64,000 nucleotides of DNA, from positions 2,108,001-2,172,000 of the forward strand of contig JACKHC010000001.1 in the NCBI GenBank assembly GCA_020639235.1, given 5' to 3'. A program made the position numbers and the translations under genes. The notes under the pieces are model-generated. The model made no database searches and was not told the DNA's origin. It worked only from the letters and a program-made list of their open reading frames with translations. The first letter of the stretch is position 1, and each line of letters opens with the position of its first letter. The stretch comes from Phycisphaeraceae bacterium (lineage in GTDB: Bacteria; Planctomycetota; Phycisphaerae; Phycisphaerales; UBA1924). Below, piece after piece: positions 48,026 to 55,916 of this stretch.

Positions 48026-49393
48026 TCAGACCAGCAATGTTGCAGGGGCTTCGAGGTATTCGCGGACGGTGGCGAGGTAGGCCGCGGCCATGGCGCCGTC
48101 GATGACGCGGTGGTCGGAGGACATGGTCATCTGCATGCGGTGGCCGATGGCGATGAAGTCCTCGCCGTCCTCGTCGGTCATGACGACGGGCTGCTTGACG
48201 GCGGCGCCCACCGCGAGGATCGCGCTGTTGGGCGGGTTGATGATGGCGGTGAAGTGCTCGACGCTGAACATGCCCAGGTTGGAGATGGTGAAGGTCGAGC
48301 CGTCCATCTCGTCGAGAGTGAGGCCCTTGGTGCGGGCCTTCTCGGCGAGGCGCTTGGTCTCCGCGGAGATCATGCGGAGGCCCATCTGGTCGGCGTTGCG
48401 TAGGGATGCGACAACCAATCCGCCACCTTGGTCGCCGGAGAGGGCGACGGCGACACCGATGTTGACTTGGGCGTGGAGGTTGACGGACTTGCCGTCCTTG
48501 CCCCACGAGGCGTTGATGAAGGGGTGCTGGTGCATCGCGAGCGCGCAGGCGCGGACGAGGAAGTCGTTGACGGAGAGCTTGACGCCCTGCGATTTGAGTT
48601 GGGTGTTGAGCTGCTCGCGGAGGTCGAGAAGGGCGTCCATGTCCGCGGCGACAGTCACTTGATAGTGCGGGATGGTGGTCTTGGACTCGACGAGGCGCTT
48701 GGCGATGGTCGCGCGCATGTTGTTGAGCGCGACGGTCTTGGACTCCAACTTCCCGCCAGAACTCATCATCGGTATCGGCGCGGGGGCGGAAGCGGCGCGC
48801 TGTACACCGCCGGAACCGGCCTGTGCGTGCTCGACATCTTTCCTGACGATTCGCCCGGAGGGGCCGGTGCCCTCGATGGTCGCGAGGTCGATGCCCTTCT
48901 CGGTAGCGATCTTCTTGGCCAGCGGCGAGGCGAAGACGCGCCCGCCTCCCCCATTGCCGTGGCCGTTGGTGGAATGGGTGCCATTGGTGGCCTTCGTTTC
49001 CGAAGACGGAGGTTCTGCGACGGCGGTTGATGATGAGGTGGGTGAACTGGTTGAGCCGCCGGTCTGCTCGGCTTGTTTGGGTTCGGATTTCTTCGGCGAC
49101 GAGCCGGCGCTCTTGCCCGAGCCGAACTTGGCTTTGATCTCGGCTGGGTCTTCGCCTTCGGTCGCGAGGACGAGGATGGTTTGGCCCACATTAACTTGCG
49201 TGCCCTCGGGAAGCAGGATCGCGGCGACGGTGCCCTCGTCGAAGTTCTGGAGCTCCATCGTGGCCTTGTCGGTCTCGATGTCACCCAGGACATCACCGCC
49301 CGAGACCTTGTCGCCTTCCTTGACATTCCACGACACGATGGTGCCCTGCTCCATGGTGTCAGACAGTCGTGGCATCGTCACTTCAACGGGCAT
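48026..49393 (-). CDS. pdhC: Pyruvate dehydrogenase E2, dihydrolipoamide acetyltransferase
   Basis: 455 residues. Lipoyl domain 1-80 with the lipoylated Lys43 in IETDKATMEL; alanine/proline/threonine-rich linkers; peripheral-subunit-binding domain (FASPLAKKIATEKGIDLATI, about 155-192); catalytic domain with FLVRACALAMHQHPFINASW and the active-site SSDHRVIDGAMAAAYL near the C-terminus. It transfers acetyl groups from E1 to CoA. Last gene of the pdh operon; its start is overlapped 11 bases by the hydrolase gene. No E3 gene is present here. Confidence 0.93.
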   Translation of the reverse strand: MPVEVTMPRLSDTMEQGTIVSWNVKEGDKVSGGDVLGDIETDKATMELQNFDEGTVAAILLPEGTQVNVGQTILVLATEGEDPAEIKAKFGSGKSAGSSPKKSEPKQAEQTGGSTSSPTSSSTAVAEPPSSETKATNGTHSTNGHGNGGGGRVFASPLAKKIATEKGIDLATIEGTGPSGRIVRKDVEHAQAGSGGVQRAASAPAPIPMMSSGGKLESKTVALNNMRATIAKRLVESKTTIPHYQVTVAADMDALLDLREQLNTQLKSQGVKLSVNDFLVRACALAMHQHPFINASWGKDGKSVNLHAQVNIGVAVALSGDQGGGLVVASLRNADQMGLRMISAETKRLAEKARTKGLTLDEMDGSTFTISNLGMFSVEHFTAIINPPNSAILAVGAAVKQPVVMTDEDGEDFIAIGHRMQMTMSSDHRVIDGAMAAAYLATVREYLEAPATLLV

Positions 49394-50258
49394 AGGACGG
49401 CTCCAATGGGCGAGACTCTCGATCGAGGGACAGTGTATTCCACCGTGCCGGGCCGTGGCTGAAGCCTGGTCCGAGCGCAGCGATTGCTAGTATTTCATCG
49501 ACGATCCGATCAGGGTGACTCAAGTGCAGATTGTGGCCCGTGGCGGATAGCGACACGATGTGGACGGGCTTGGCGTTCGTGAGGGCGTTCTGAAGATAGG
49601 AAACGGTCCCCTCATGGGGGCAGACCGGGTCCCACCGGCCGTGGATCACAGTGACGGGACAGGTCACGCTCGGCACGAGCGGCTCCATGTTCTGGTTCTC
49701 ATCGGTCAGAGCGAGGAGTTCACGATTCGAGGTGCCCCACGAGCTCGGAAGAATGGGCGCAATGGCGTCGACCATGCGGCGGAACCAGATCGAGTCGCCC
49801 ATGTACGGGTCGCATGCACCGGCGACGAGGACGATGCCGCCGACACGGTCGGGATAGTCGCACGCGGCTCGGAGCACGACGGGCCCGCCGTACGAGTGGC
49901 CGACGAGGATCGCGTCTTGCGTGATGAGCGGCTCGATTGCGCGGGCCTGCGCTTCGAGTGAAGTTTCGGTGCCGTGCGTGGAGTGACCGTAGCCGAGGCG
50001 ATCGACAACTACTACTTCCAGACCGTCCAGACGATCGCCTTGCGAGCGCAGGAGTTTGTTCCAACTGCCGGCGTGCGCTGGTGACCCATGGACGAAGATC
50101 ACGCGACCGCGATCGCCTTCGCGGGCGATGGCGTAGGCGAGCGTGCGTCCATCGGAGATAGTGACGAACTGATCTGTGGGCGACGCGGCGCAGGCGCCCA
50201 TGACACCACTGAGCACAACCACGAGAAGACTCACCGATCGTCGAACACCGCGCAGCAT
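49383..50258 (-). CDS. Alpha/beta hydrolase, lipoprotein-like
   Basis: 291 residues. Signal peptide with a possible lipobox VMGAC (Cys23). Alpha/beta-hydrolase fold: VIFVHGSPAHAGSW (oxyanion HG), nucleophile elbow VGHSYGGPVV (Ser122), VIHGRWDPVCP (Asp) and SLSATGHNLHLSHPD (His). It is probably an esterase outside the cytoplasm. It is wedged inside the pyruvate dehydrogenase operon, overlapping pdhC; a link to acetyl-CoA metabolism is not evident. Confidence 0.82.
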   Translation of the reverse strand: MLRGVRRSVSLLVVVLSGVMGACAASPTDQFVTISDGRTLAYAIAREGDRGRVIFVHGSPAHAGSWNKLLRSQGDRLDGLEVVVVDRLGYGHSTHGTETSLEAQARAIEPLITQDAILVGHSYGGPVVLRAACDYPDRVGGIVLVAGACDPYMGDSIWFRRMVDAIAPILPSSWGTSNRELLALTDENQNMEPLVPSVTCPVTVIHGRWDPVCPHEGTVSYLQNALTNAKPVHIVSLSATGHNLHLSHPDRIVDEILAIAALGPGFSHGPARWNTLSLDRESRPLEPSYAR

Positions 50259-50264
50259 GGCGGC

Positions 50265-50876
50265 CTAATCCACTCCGGCGAGCAGCGTCTGGTGCGCCAA
50301 AGCCCGGCGAAACTCTTCGCTGTTTCTGAACGGCCACACCGACTTGTCTTCGGCGTGAAATGCCTGATCACAAGCAAAGATCTGGTCGTTCACCCGAAGG
50401 AAGACCCCAAATCCAATCAGAAGTGCAAGACCGATCGTCGTAGCGATGAGCGCCCCGCAGGCACCCCAAAGAACTCCGCAGATCGCGATCGGCGCCCACA
50501 GAGGTGCCGCCTTCAGCCACAGGTACAAAGCGCATCCGAAGACTGTGCCCTGTACGCGGAATTCCGGCGGGCCTTCAACAGACTCGCAATCCGATCGCAG
50601 GAACAAGACCCAACGGGCAATCGCGCGGCGTGCTTCTCGGGACAACTTCCGTTTCCCATCGAGGCGGTGCGTCTCGAAGTCGTCGTACATGAGCCACGCG
50701 AAGTGCTCGACACTATCAAGGACGGGGTCGTAGAAGCCGCTCGAAGGAGTCGTCTCAAGTGCGCGTTCGAACTCACGGTTCGTCGTGCGGCCGGCCGCGA
50801 AATGACGGAGTGCTTCCGCGACGCGACGGCGCTCAGAAAGAACTTCAACCGGAATGGAACGCGGCGTTGAGGTCAT
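50265..50876 (-). CDS. Hypothetical membrane protein in the pdh operon
   Basis: 203 residues. The N-terminal half is soluble and charged (VEVLSERRRVAEALRHFAAG, DPVLDSVEHFAWLMYDDFET). Two hydrophobic helices follow at about 125-160 (PIAICGVLWGACGALIATTI; GLALLIGFGVFLRV). The family is not recognised. It overlaps the E1 beta stop by 4 bases (ATGA) and so is coupled to it. Confidence 0.65.
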   Translation of the reverse strand: MTSTPRSIPVEVLSERRRVAEALRHFAAGRTTNREFERALETTPSSGFYDPVLDSVEHFAWLMYDDFETHRLDGKRKLSREARRAIARWVLFLRSDCESVEGPPEFRVQGTVFGCALYLWLKAAPLWAPIAICGVLWGACGALIATTIGLALLIGFGVFLRVNDQIFACDQAFHAEDKSVWPFRNSEEFRRALAHQTLLAGVD

Positions 50877-51910
50877 CCACTCACAACCTTGCGCACCGCA
50901 GCCACGATCTTGGACTTATTCGGCAGGTACGCCTGCTCGAGATTCTTCGAATACGGCGTGGGGACATCCTCGGTGTTGACGCGCACCGGCGGGTGGTCGA
51001 GCCAGTCGAAGCCCTTCTCGCAGATCTGGGCCATGACCTCGGAGGAGACGCCGCCGAAGGGCCAAGACTGATCGACGATGACGATGCGGTTGGTTTTCTT
51101 GAGGGACGCGATCACGGAGTCGATGTCGAGCGGGCGGACGGTGCGCATGTCGAGCACATCGCACTCAATTCCATCGCCCGACAACTCTTCGGCCGCCTCG
51201 GCGCAGAAGTGGACCGGTCGGCCCCACGAGATGAGCGTGCAGTCGGATCCCTCGCGCATGTGATGGGCTTGGCCGAAGGGGATGTAGTACTCCTCCTCGG
51301 GGACATGGCCCTTGTCGCCCAGCATGCGCTCGGACTCGAGGAAGAAGACGGGGTCGTCGTCGAGGATGGCGGTTTTGAGGAGGCCCTTGGCGTCGTAGGG
51401 GTTGGAGGGGATCGCCATCTTGAGGCCGGGCACATTGGAGAAGAGTGCTTCGACGCACCAAGAGTGCGTGGAGCCGAGCTGTCCGCCCGCGCCGTCGTTG
51501 CCGCGGAAGACGATGGGGCACCCCCACTGTCCGCCGGACATGTAGAGCATTTTGGGGGCGTTGTTGAGGATCGGGTCGGCGGCGACGAGCGAGAAGGACC
51601 ACGACATGAACTCGACGATGGGGCGCAGGCCGTACATCGCGGCGCCGATGGCCATGCCGGCGAAGCCGGACTCGGAGATGGGCGTGTCGATGATGCGCTT
51701 GTCGCCGAACTCCTCGAGCATGCCCTGGGAGACCTTGTAGGCGCCGTTGTAGTAGGCGACCTCCTCGCCCATGAGGAAAACGCGCTCATCCTTGCGCATC
51801 TCTTCGCTCATTGCTTCGCGGAGGGCTTCGCGGAACTGAATCACACGATCGCCATTGCGTGATGGCGTGCGGGAGAAGTCGGGCTTGGGTGTGGCGAATG
51901 TTGTGGTCAT
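50873..51910 (-). CDS. pdhB: Pyruvate dehydrogenase E1 component, beta subunit
   Basis: 345 residues. Transketolase-like pyrimidine domain (QFREALREAMSEEMRKDERV, FLMGEEVAYYNGAYKVSQGM with the cofactor-activating Glu, TPISESGFAGMAIGAAMYGL) and C-terminal transketolase domain (IVIVDQSWPFGGVSSEVMAQ). It pairs with PdhA as an alpha2beta2 E1, decarboxylating pyruvate with thiamine diphosphate. It starts 48 bases after the L12-like gene. Confidence 0.94.
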   Translation of the reverse strand: MTTTFATPKPDFSRTPSRNGDRVIQFREALREAMSEEMRKDERVFLMGEEVAYYNGAYKVSQGMLEEFGDKRIIDTPISESGFAGMAIGAAMYGLRPIVEFMSWSFSLVAADPILNNAPKMLYMSGGQWGCPIVFRGNDGAGGQLGSTHSWCVEALFSNVPGLKMAIPSNPYDAKGLLKTAILDDDPVFFLESERMLGDKGHVPEEEYYIPFGQAHHMREGSDCTLISWGRPVHFCAEAAEELSGDGIECDVLDMRTVRPLDIDSVIASLKKTNRIVIVDQSWPFGGVSSEVMAQICEKGFDWLDHPPVRVNTEDVPTPYSKNLEQAYLPNKSKIVAAVRKVVSG

Positions 51911-51958
51911 GTGCTGTTGCTCGGGGTCGTTGTGACTCGGTGCTCGATGTGGATTTTG

Positions 51959-52204
51959 TTATGGCCCTTGCTCGACGGCTTGTTTGGCCTCGGCCAGCCC
52001 GACGCCTGTGATCTCGCGGTAGCGCTTGATGGCTTCGATCTTGCGGTTGCTCGCCATGAGGTCCCAGACCTCGCTCAGGCCGTCGTCGGGCATGTCGATG
52101 GTGATGCCGAGGTGCGCCATGATGGCGTCGACCTTCTGCTCGAGCAGGGCGATGCGTCGTTGCGAGACGCCGGACTGGGCTGTGGATGATCCGAAAAGTC
52201 CCAT
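51959..52204 (-). CDS. Small protein with ribosomal L7/L12 C-terminal-like domain
   Basis: 81 residues. After a variable N-terminus and a short coiled-coil (RRIALLEQKVDAIMAHLGI), residues about 52-78 (KIEAIKRYREITGVGLAEAK) match the helix-turn-helix of the bL12 C-domain (K...IK..R..TGLGL.EAK..V). It lacks the bL12 N-terminal dimerisation domain and hinge, and so is not the ribosomal protein itself. Such L7/L12-CTD proteins occur widely, with unknown role. Here it sits between the two E1 subunit genes, suggesting a link to the pdh complex. Confidence 0.75.
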   Translation of the reverse strand: MGLFGSSTAQSGVSQRRIALLEQKVDAIMAHLGITIDMPDDGLSEVWDLMASNRKIEAIKRYREITGVGLAEAKQAVEQGP

Positions 52205-52222
52205 GGGTGCGCTCCTATCGGG

Positions 52223-53332
52223 CTAGAGCAACGGGTTCTTCTGGCCCTGCGTGTAATCGCGCATCGGGCTGAGGTTGGGCTGGGGGTTCGCGTAGACATC
52301 GGAGTAGAGTTCGGTCGCGGGGTCGGGCTCGGGCGACTCCTCGGCGAACTTGACCGCGGCCATGACTTCCTCGCGGACTTCCTTCTGCATCGCTTTGAAT
52401 TCGTCCTCGGAGAGACACTCGCGCTCGTTCATGAGGTGGTGCGCGAGGGAGCTGATGCCGTCGCGTTCCTTGAACTGCTCGACTTCTTCTTTCGTGCGGT
52501 ATTTCTGGGGGTCGGACATCGAGTGTCCCTGGTAGCGGTAGGTCTTGATGTCGACGAAGCCGGGACGCTGCTCATCGCGGAGGATGTCGACGAATGGCTT
52601 GAACTCGTCGTAGAGCTGGGTGACGCTCATGCCGTCGATGGTGCGGTGCTCGATGCCGTAGGCCTCGGCCTTTTTGTAGAGCTTGTCGGCCATCGTAGTG
52701 CCGCGTTCGATGGATGTGCCCATCGAGTAGCCGTTGTTCTCGACGATGTAGATGACGGGCGTCGAGAGGATGCCGGCGAGGTTCATGGCTTCGTGGAGCG
52801 CGCCTTGATTGAGCGCGCCGTCGCCTAGATAGCAGAGTGCGACTTTCTTCTTGGCTTTGCCGCCGTCGAGCGACTTCTTGAGGACTTCCCATTCGTAGCG
52901 TGCGGCAAAGGCGAGGCCTGCACCGAGTGGTGTCTGTGCGCCGACGATGCCGTGGCCGCCGAAGAGCCAGTTGGGCTTATCGAACATGTGCATCGAGCCG
53001 CCCTTGCCCTTGGCGCAGCCGGTGGCCTTGCCGTACATCTCGGCCATGCACGCGCCGGGGTCCATGCCGCGTGCGAGGGCGTGCCCGTGATCGCGGTAGG
53101 CGGTGACGATGGGATCGTCCTTGTTGATGGCCTGGATCGTGCCGACGGCGACGGCTTCTTGGCCGATGTAGATGTGGCAGAAGCCGCCGATCTTGGCCTG
53201 CTGGTACGCGGCCATGGTCCGGAGTTCGAACTCCCGGATGAGGACCATGTCGCGGAGCCACTGGGTGAGTGTGGCGTCGGAGAGCTTGGCCGAGGGAGTG
53301 TCCTTTGCGGCGGACTTCGTCGCGGTGGGCAT
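52223..53332 (-). CDS. pdhA: Pyruvate dehydrogenase E1 component, alpha subunit
   Basis: 369 residues. Thiamine diphosphate motif GDGALNQGALHEAMNLAGI to IVENNGYSMGTS; AKGKGGSMHMFDKP and the phosphorylation-loop-like TYRYQGHSMSDPQKYRTKEE are typical of PdhA. First gene of the operon pdhA / L12-like / pdhB / membrane protein / hydrolase / pdhC. A -10-like TATCCT at 53376-53381 (minus) precedes it, with TAGGAA as a weak Shine-Dalgarno. Confidence 0.95.
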   Translation of the reverse strand: MPTATKSAAKDTPSAKLSDATLTQWLRDMVLIREFELRTMAAYQQAKIGGFCHIYIGQEAVAVGTIQAINKDDPIVTAYRDHGHALARGMDPGACMAEMYGKATGCAKGKGGSMHMFDKPNWLFGGHGIVGAQTPLGAGLAFAARYEWEVLKKSLDGGKAKKKVALCYLGDGALNQGALHEAMNLAGILSTPVIYIVENNGYSMGTSIERGTTMADKLYKKAEAYGIEHRTIDGMSVTQLYDEFKPFVDILRDEQRPGFVDIKTYRYQGHSMSDPQKYRTKEEVEQFKERDGISSLAHHLMNERECLSEDEFKAMQKEVREEVMAAVKFAEESPEPDPATELYSDVYANPQPNLSPMRDYTQGQKNPLL

Positions 53333-53375
53333 GGAAGGGTTCCTATCGGGTCTGTCGGGCGGAGAGCGCCTCGTT

Positions 53376-53381
53376 AGGATA
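53376..53381 (-). promoter_or_regulatory. -10-like box for the pdh operon
   Basis: TATCCT on the minus strand, 43 bases before the pdhA ATG at 53332. No clear -35. Confidence 0.35.
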
Positions 53382-53577
53382 TCGGCACTCCGGAGGGGCC
53401 GCCGAAGGGAGAGGCGGGAATTCGGCGGTCGGATAAGGGGTCGGGGTGTGTCCCCGGGGCCGGTTCGGGCGTATACATGAGAGGAAGAGAGCGGCTTGGG
53501 CGGCGATTTGGGGGGCGAGTTCGCTCCGGATAGCCGATGGATTGGGGACGTGGTTCTGCGGACCTCGCGGGAGCGTT

Positions 53578-55833
53578 ATGAAGGCGATGTGGGTGACAAT
53601 TGGCGGCCTCTTGCTCGTGAGCAGCGGCGCGGCTGTCTTTCTGCCCGGCAGCGGGGACGATGGGACGTCTGTGGATCAGATGGGCCAGTTCCTGACCACG
53701 CCCAAGGGGCAACCCATTTCGGCGGATGCACGCGCGGCGATGTCCGGGACACGGTTCGATCCCAATCTGGGTTCGGTGTCGGCGGATGCGAGCGGCGGCG
53801 GGATCGCGGGTCGGCCTACGACGGCGATGCGGAGCGACAGCGTGCGCACAAGCCCGCTGGATACGCCTCCGGCGAACAAAGCGAGGACTCCCCGAACGAG
53901 CCGGTCAGGCGCTGCTTCGGTGAACACGACAACCGGCACGGATTACAAGAGCACGCGAGATCGGAACGCGGATCGGCAACGGATCATCGAAGAGCGTCAG
54001 CGGCAGATGGAAGTGCGGCGGGCGGAACTCGCGGCGCAGCGCGATCTGCAGGCGCGGCAACGTTTGGGCAGCACGGGTCCGACGAATGTCGATCTCAGCC
54101 GAGTCACGCCGCAGCAGGTCGAGGAAGGCGCGACAACCACGACCGGCGCGGTCACGGGAGCAACCGGAACGCCCGGCGGGCAGACGGGCGGCAATGGCTC
54201 GACGGGTGGGACCGGGAACTCGGGCGGGGGTGGGGGCGCGGGCTCGGGCGGCGGGAGCGGCGGAGGTGGTTCCAACGCCGGCGGGGGAACGGGGGGCGGA
54301 CGAGGGAACTCGGGTGGTGGTGGCGGCGGCGGCACAACAAGCGGCGGCGCGAACTCGCTCAACGGGCGATCAGTTTGGATCGAGGTTGACAATACCGGGT
54401 GCGAAGAACTCGACGGGTACCGGACCGCGGACTTGTTCGTGCGGTTCAACCAGGCCGTGAGTGTTCTGACGATTCAATCGCGCGCCGAGACGGGGCTGAG
54501 CATCGAGAACGGTGCCTTTGCGCAGCATCCCGATGGGAACAATGCGCGGCCGAGTTCGGCGCAGATTGTTGCGGATCCGTGCATCGCGTTCGACTCGTAT
54601 CTTGCGATCAATGAGGCGGGCATCGTGTTCACGCCTCCGGAGCCCGGCGTGCTCGATTGGGGTCCGAGTCTTGTCGGCAACTGGTTCTCGCTGGGCGGGA
54701 CGGCATCCGTGCAGGATCGCGCCCGCTTCGGTGATCAGGGTCACTATGTTCAGGTCGCGCGGATCACGGCGCCGGCGGGCGAGACGCGCGTCGGCGGGAC
54801 GCTGGTCGTGAGTGTGCGAGCGGGCACGAGCACGGCGGTTTCCAATGTGACGGTCAATGTGTTCAATGAGCCCTCGGTTTGGAGCGGTGACGCGCCGACG
54901 ATGCCGCCATTCGAGTCGGAGGACTCGGGGGCCGGCGGGGGCGGGGGCGGCACAGGAGGCGGCGGGTCCGACGGCGGCACAGGTGGAGACGGAGGGACTG
55001 GCGGCGGCGGATCCGGTGGAGACGGAGGGACTGGCGGCGGTGGATCCGGTGGAGACGGAGGGACCGGCGGCGGTGGGTCCGGTGGAGACGGAGGGACTGG
55101 CGGCGGTGGATCCGGTGGAGACGGAGGGACCGGCGGCGGTGGATCCGGTGGAGACGGAGGGGCCGGCGGCGGTGGGTCCGGTGGAGACGGAGGGACTGGT
55201 GGCGGTGGCACCGGTGGGGGCGACGAAGCGTGCCCCGTTTGGCCCGATCCCTATTTCGATGACATCCAGGGTGTGACCGCGGTTTGGGTCGAGGTGGACA
55301 ACACTTCGAATGGGTGCGATGCGCTGGACGGATTCAAAACGGCGGACCTCTACCTTCGGATGGGCGCGCCGAACCGGGTGTTTACGGTCACTTCAGATCA
55401 GAGCCCGAGCAGCGACGACTTGGCGCTTGAGTTCACGGGGCCGAGCCCGCTGCAGTTGGCCGGCGGCGCCAACTTCCAACTGCCCGACAGCGCGATTCAG
55501 GACGACCCTTGTCTCGCGTACGACTCGTGGTTGATGATCGGGAATGTGATTCCGGCGTTCATCAATGGGCCGAACCCATCGAACTGGGGCTCGCGTCTTG
55601 ATACGGTCTGGTTCACAACCGCGACGGAGCTCGCGGCGCAGATGCCGGACTTGTTCGATGACTGCGCGTACTACATTCGCGTGGCTCGTCTGACGATCAT
55701 CGCGGGGCCGACCTCGGGTGCGGAGGGCGAGTTGCGGATCGGGTTCTCCGAGCCGGGCAGCAGCACATCGCACTCTGCGGTCGTGACTGTGCCGAACTGC
55801 GCGGCGTGCTTCGCCGAGGACCCTGCTCCGTAG
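53578..55833 (+). CDS. Secreted protein with two copies of an unknown domain joined by Gly-rich linkers
   Basis: 751 residues from ATG 53578, with GGGAG 5 bases upstream. Signal or anchor helix (IGGLLLVSSGAAVFL), then a charged helix (about 125-165, RDRNADRQRIIEERQRQMEV). A Gly-rich linker at about 200-258 is followed by domain A (about 265-430), a Gly-rich linker of seven 11-residue repeats inside about 451-551, and domain B (about 568-751). Both domains share VW-EVDNT, C..LDG..TADL..R, DPC.A.DS.L and Y..VAR.T. The family is not recognised; a cell-surface or matrix role is plausible. Two Cys conserved in each copy suggest disulfides. Confidence 0.75.
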   Translation: MKAMWVTIGGLLLVSSGAAVFLPGSGDDGTSVDQMGQFLTTPKGQPISADARAAMSGTRFDPNLGSVSADASGGGIAGRPTTAMRSDSVRTSPLDTPPANKARTPRTSRSGAASVNTTTGTDYKSTRDRNADRQRIIEERQRQMEVRRAELAAQRDLQARQRLGSTGPTNVDLSRVTPQQVEEGATTTTGAVTGATGTPGGQTGGNGSTGGTGNSGGGGGAGSGGGSGGGGSNAGGGTGGGRGNSGGGGGGGTTSGGANSLNGRSVWIEVDNTGCEELDGYRTADLFVRFNQAVSVLTIQSRAETGLSIENGAFAQHPDGNNARPSSAQIVADPCIAFDSYLAINEAGIVFTPPEPGVLDWGPSLVGNWFSLGGTASVQDRARFGDQGHYVQVARITAPAGETRVGGTLVVSVRAGTSTAVSNVTVNVFNEPSVWSGDAPTMPPFESEDSGAGGGGGGTGGGGSDGGTGGDGGTGGGGSGGDGGTGGGGSGGDGGTGGGGSGGDGGTGGGGSGGDGGTGGGGSGGDGGAGGGGSGGDGGTGGGGTGGGDEACPVWPDPYFDDIQGVTAVWVEVDNTSNGCDALDGFKTADLYLRMGAPNRVFTVTSDQSPSSDDLALEFTGPSPLQLAGGANFQLPDSAIQDDPCLAYDSWLMIGNVIPAFINGPNPSNWGSRLDTVWFTTATELAAQMPDLFDDCAYYIRVARLTIIAGPTSGAEGELRIGFSEPGSSTSHSAVVTVPNCAACFAEDPAP
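54982..55212 (+). repeat. Seven tandem 33-bp repeats coding a Gly-rich linker
   Basis: Units start at 54982, 55015, 55048, 55081, 55114, 55147 and 55180, each beginning GGTGGAGACGGAGGG and encoding GGDGGTGGGGS. Unit 6 has Ala for Thr; unit 7 ends in Thr. Silent differences (GGATCC or GGGTCC, ACT or ACC) alternate between units, as expected from unequal exchange. Copy number is likely to vary between strains. Confidence 0.93.
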
Positions 55834-55868
55834 CGGAGCCGAAACGCGTCCGAAGGGCGCGATCCCGG

Positions 55869-55874
55869 TATATT
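55869..55874 (+). promoter_or_regulatory. -10-like box upstream of first tricorn-like gene
   Basis: TATATT in the context gGTATATT, 42 bases before ATG 55917, with AAGGGAG between. Confidence 0.4.
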
Positions 55875-55916
55875 CGGCGATGACTGACTCCACCCGAACG
55901 AAGGGAGACTGTGCTC

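Noticed and set aside
54982..55212. Regular 33-bp repeats considered as a CRISPR array
   Set aside because: There are no unique spacers; the units are contiguous and in frame in a coding sequence.
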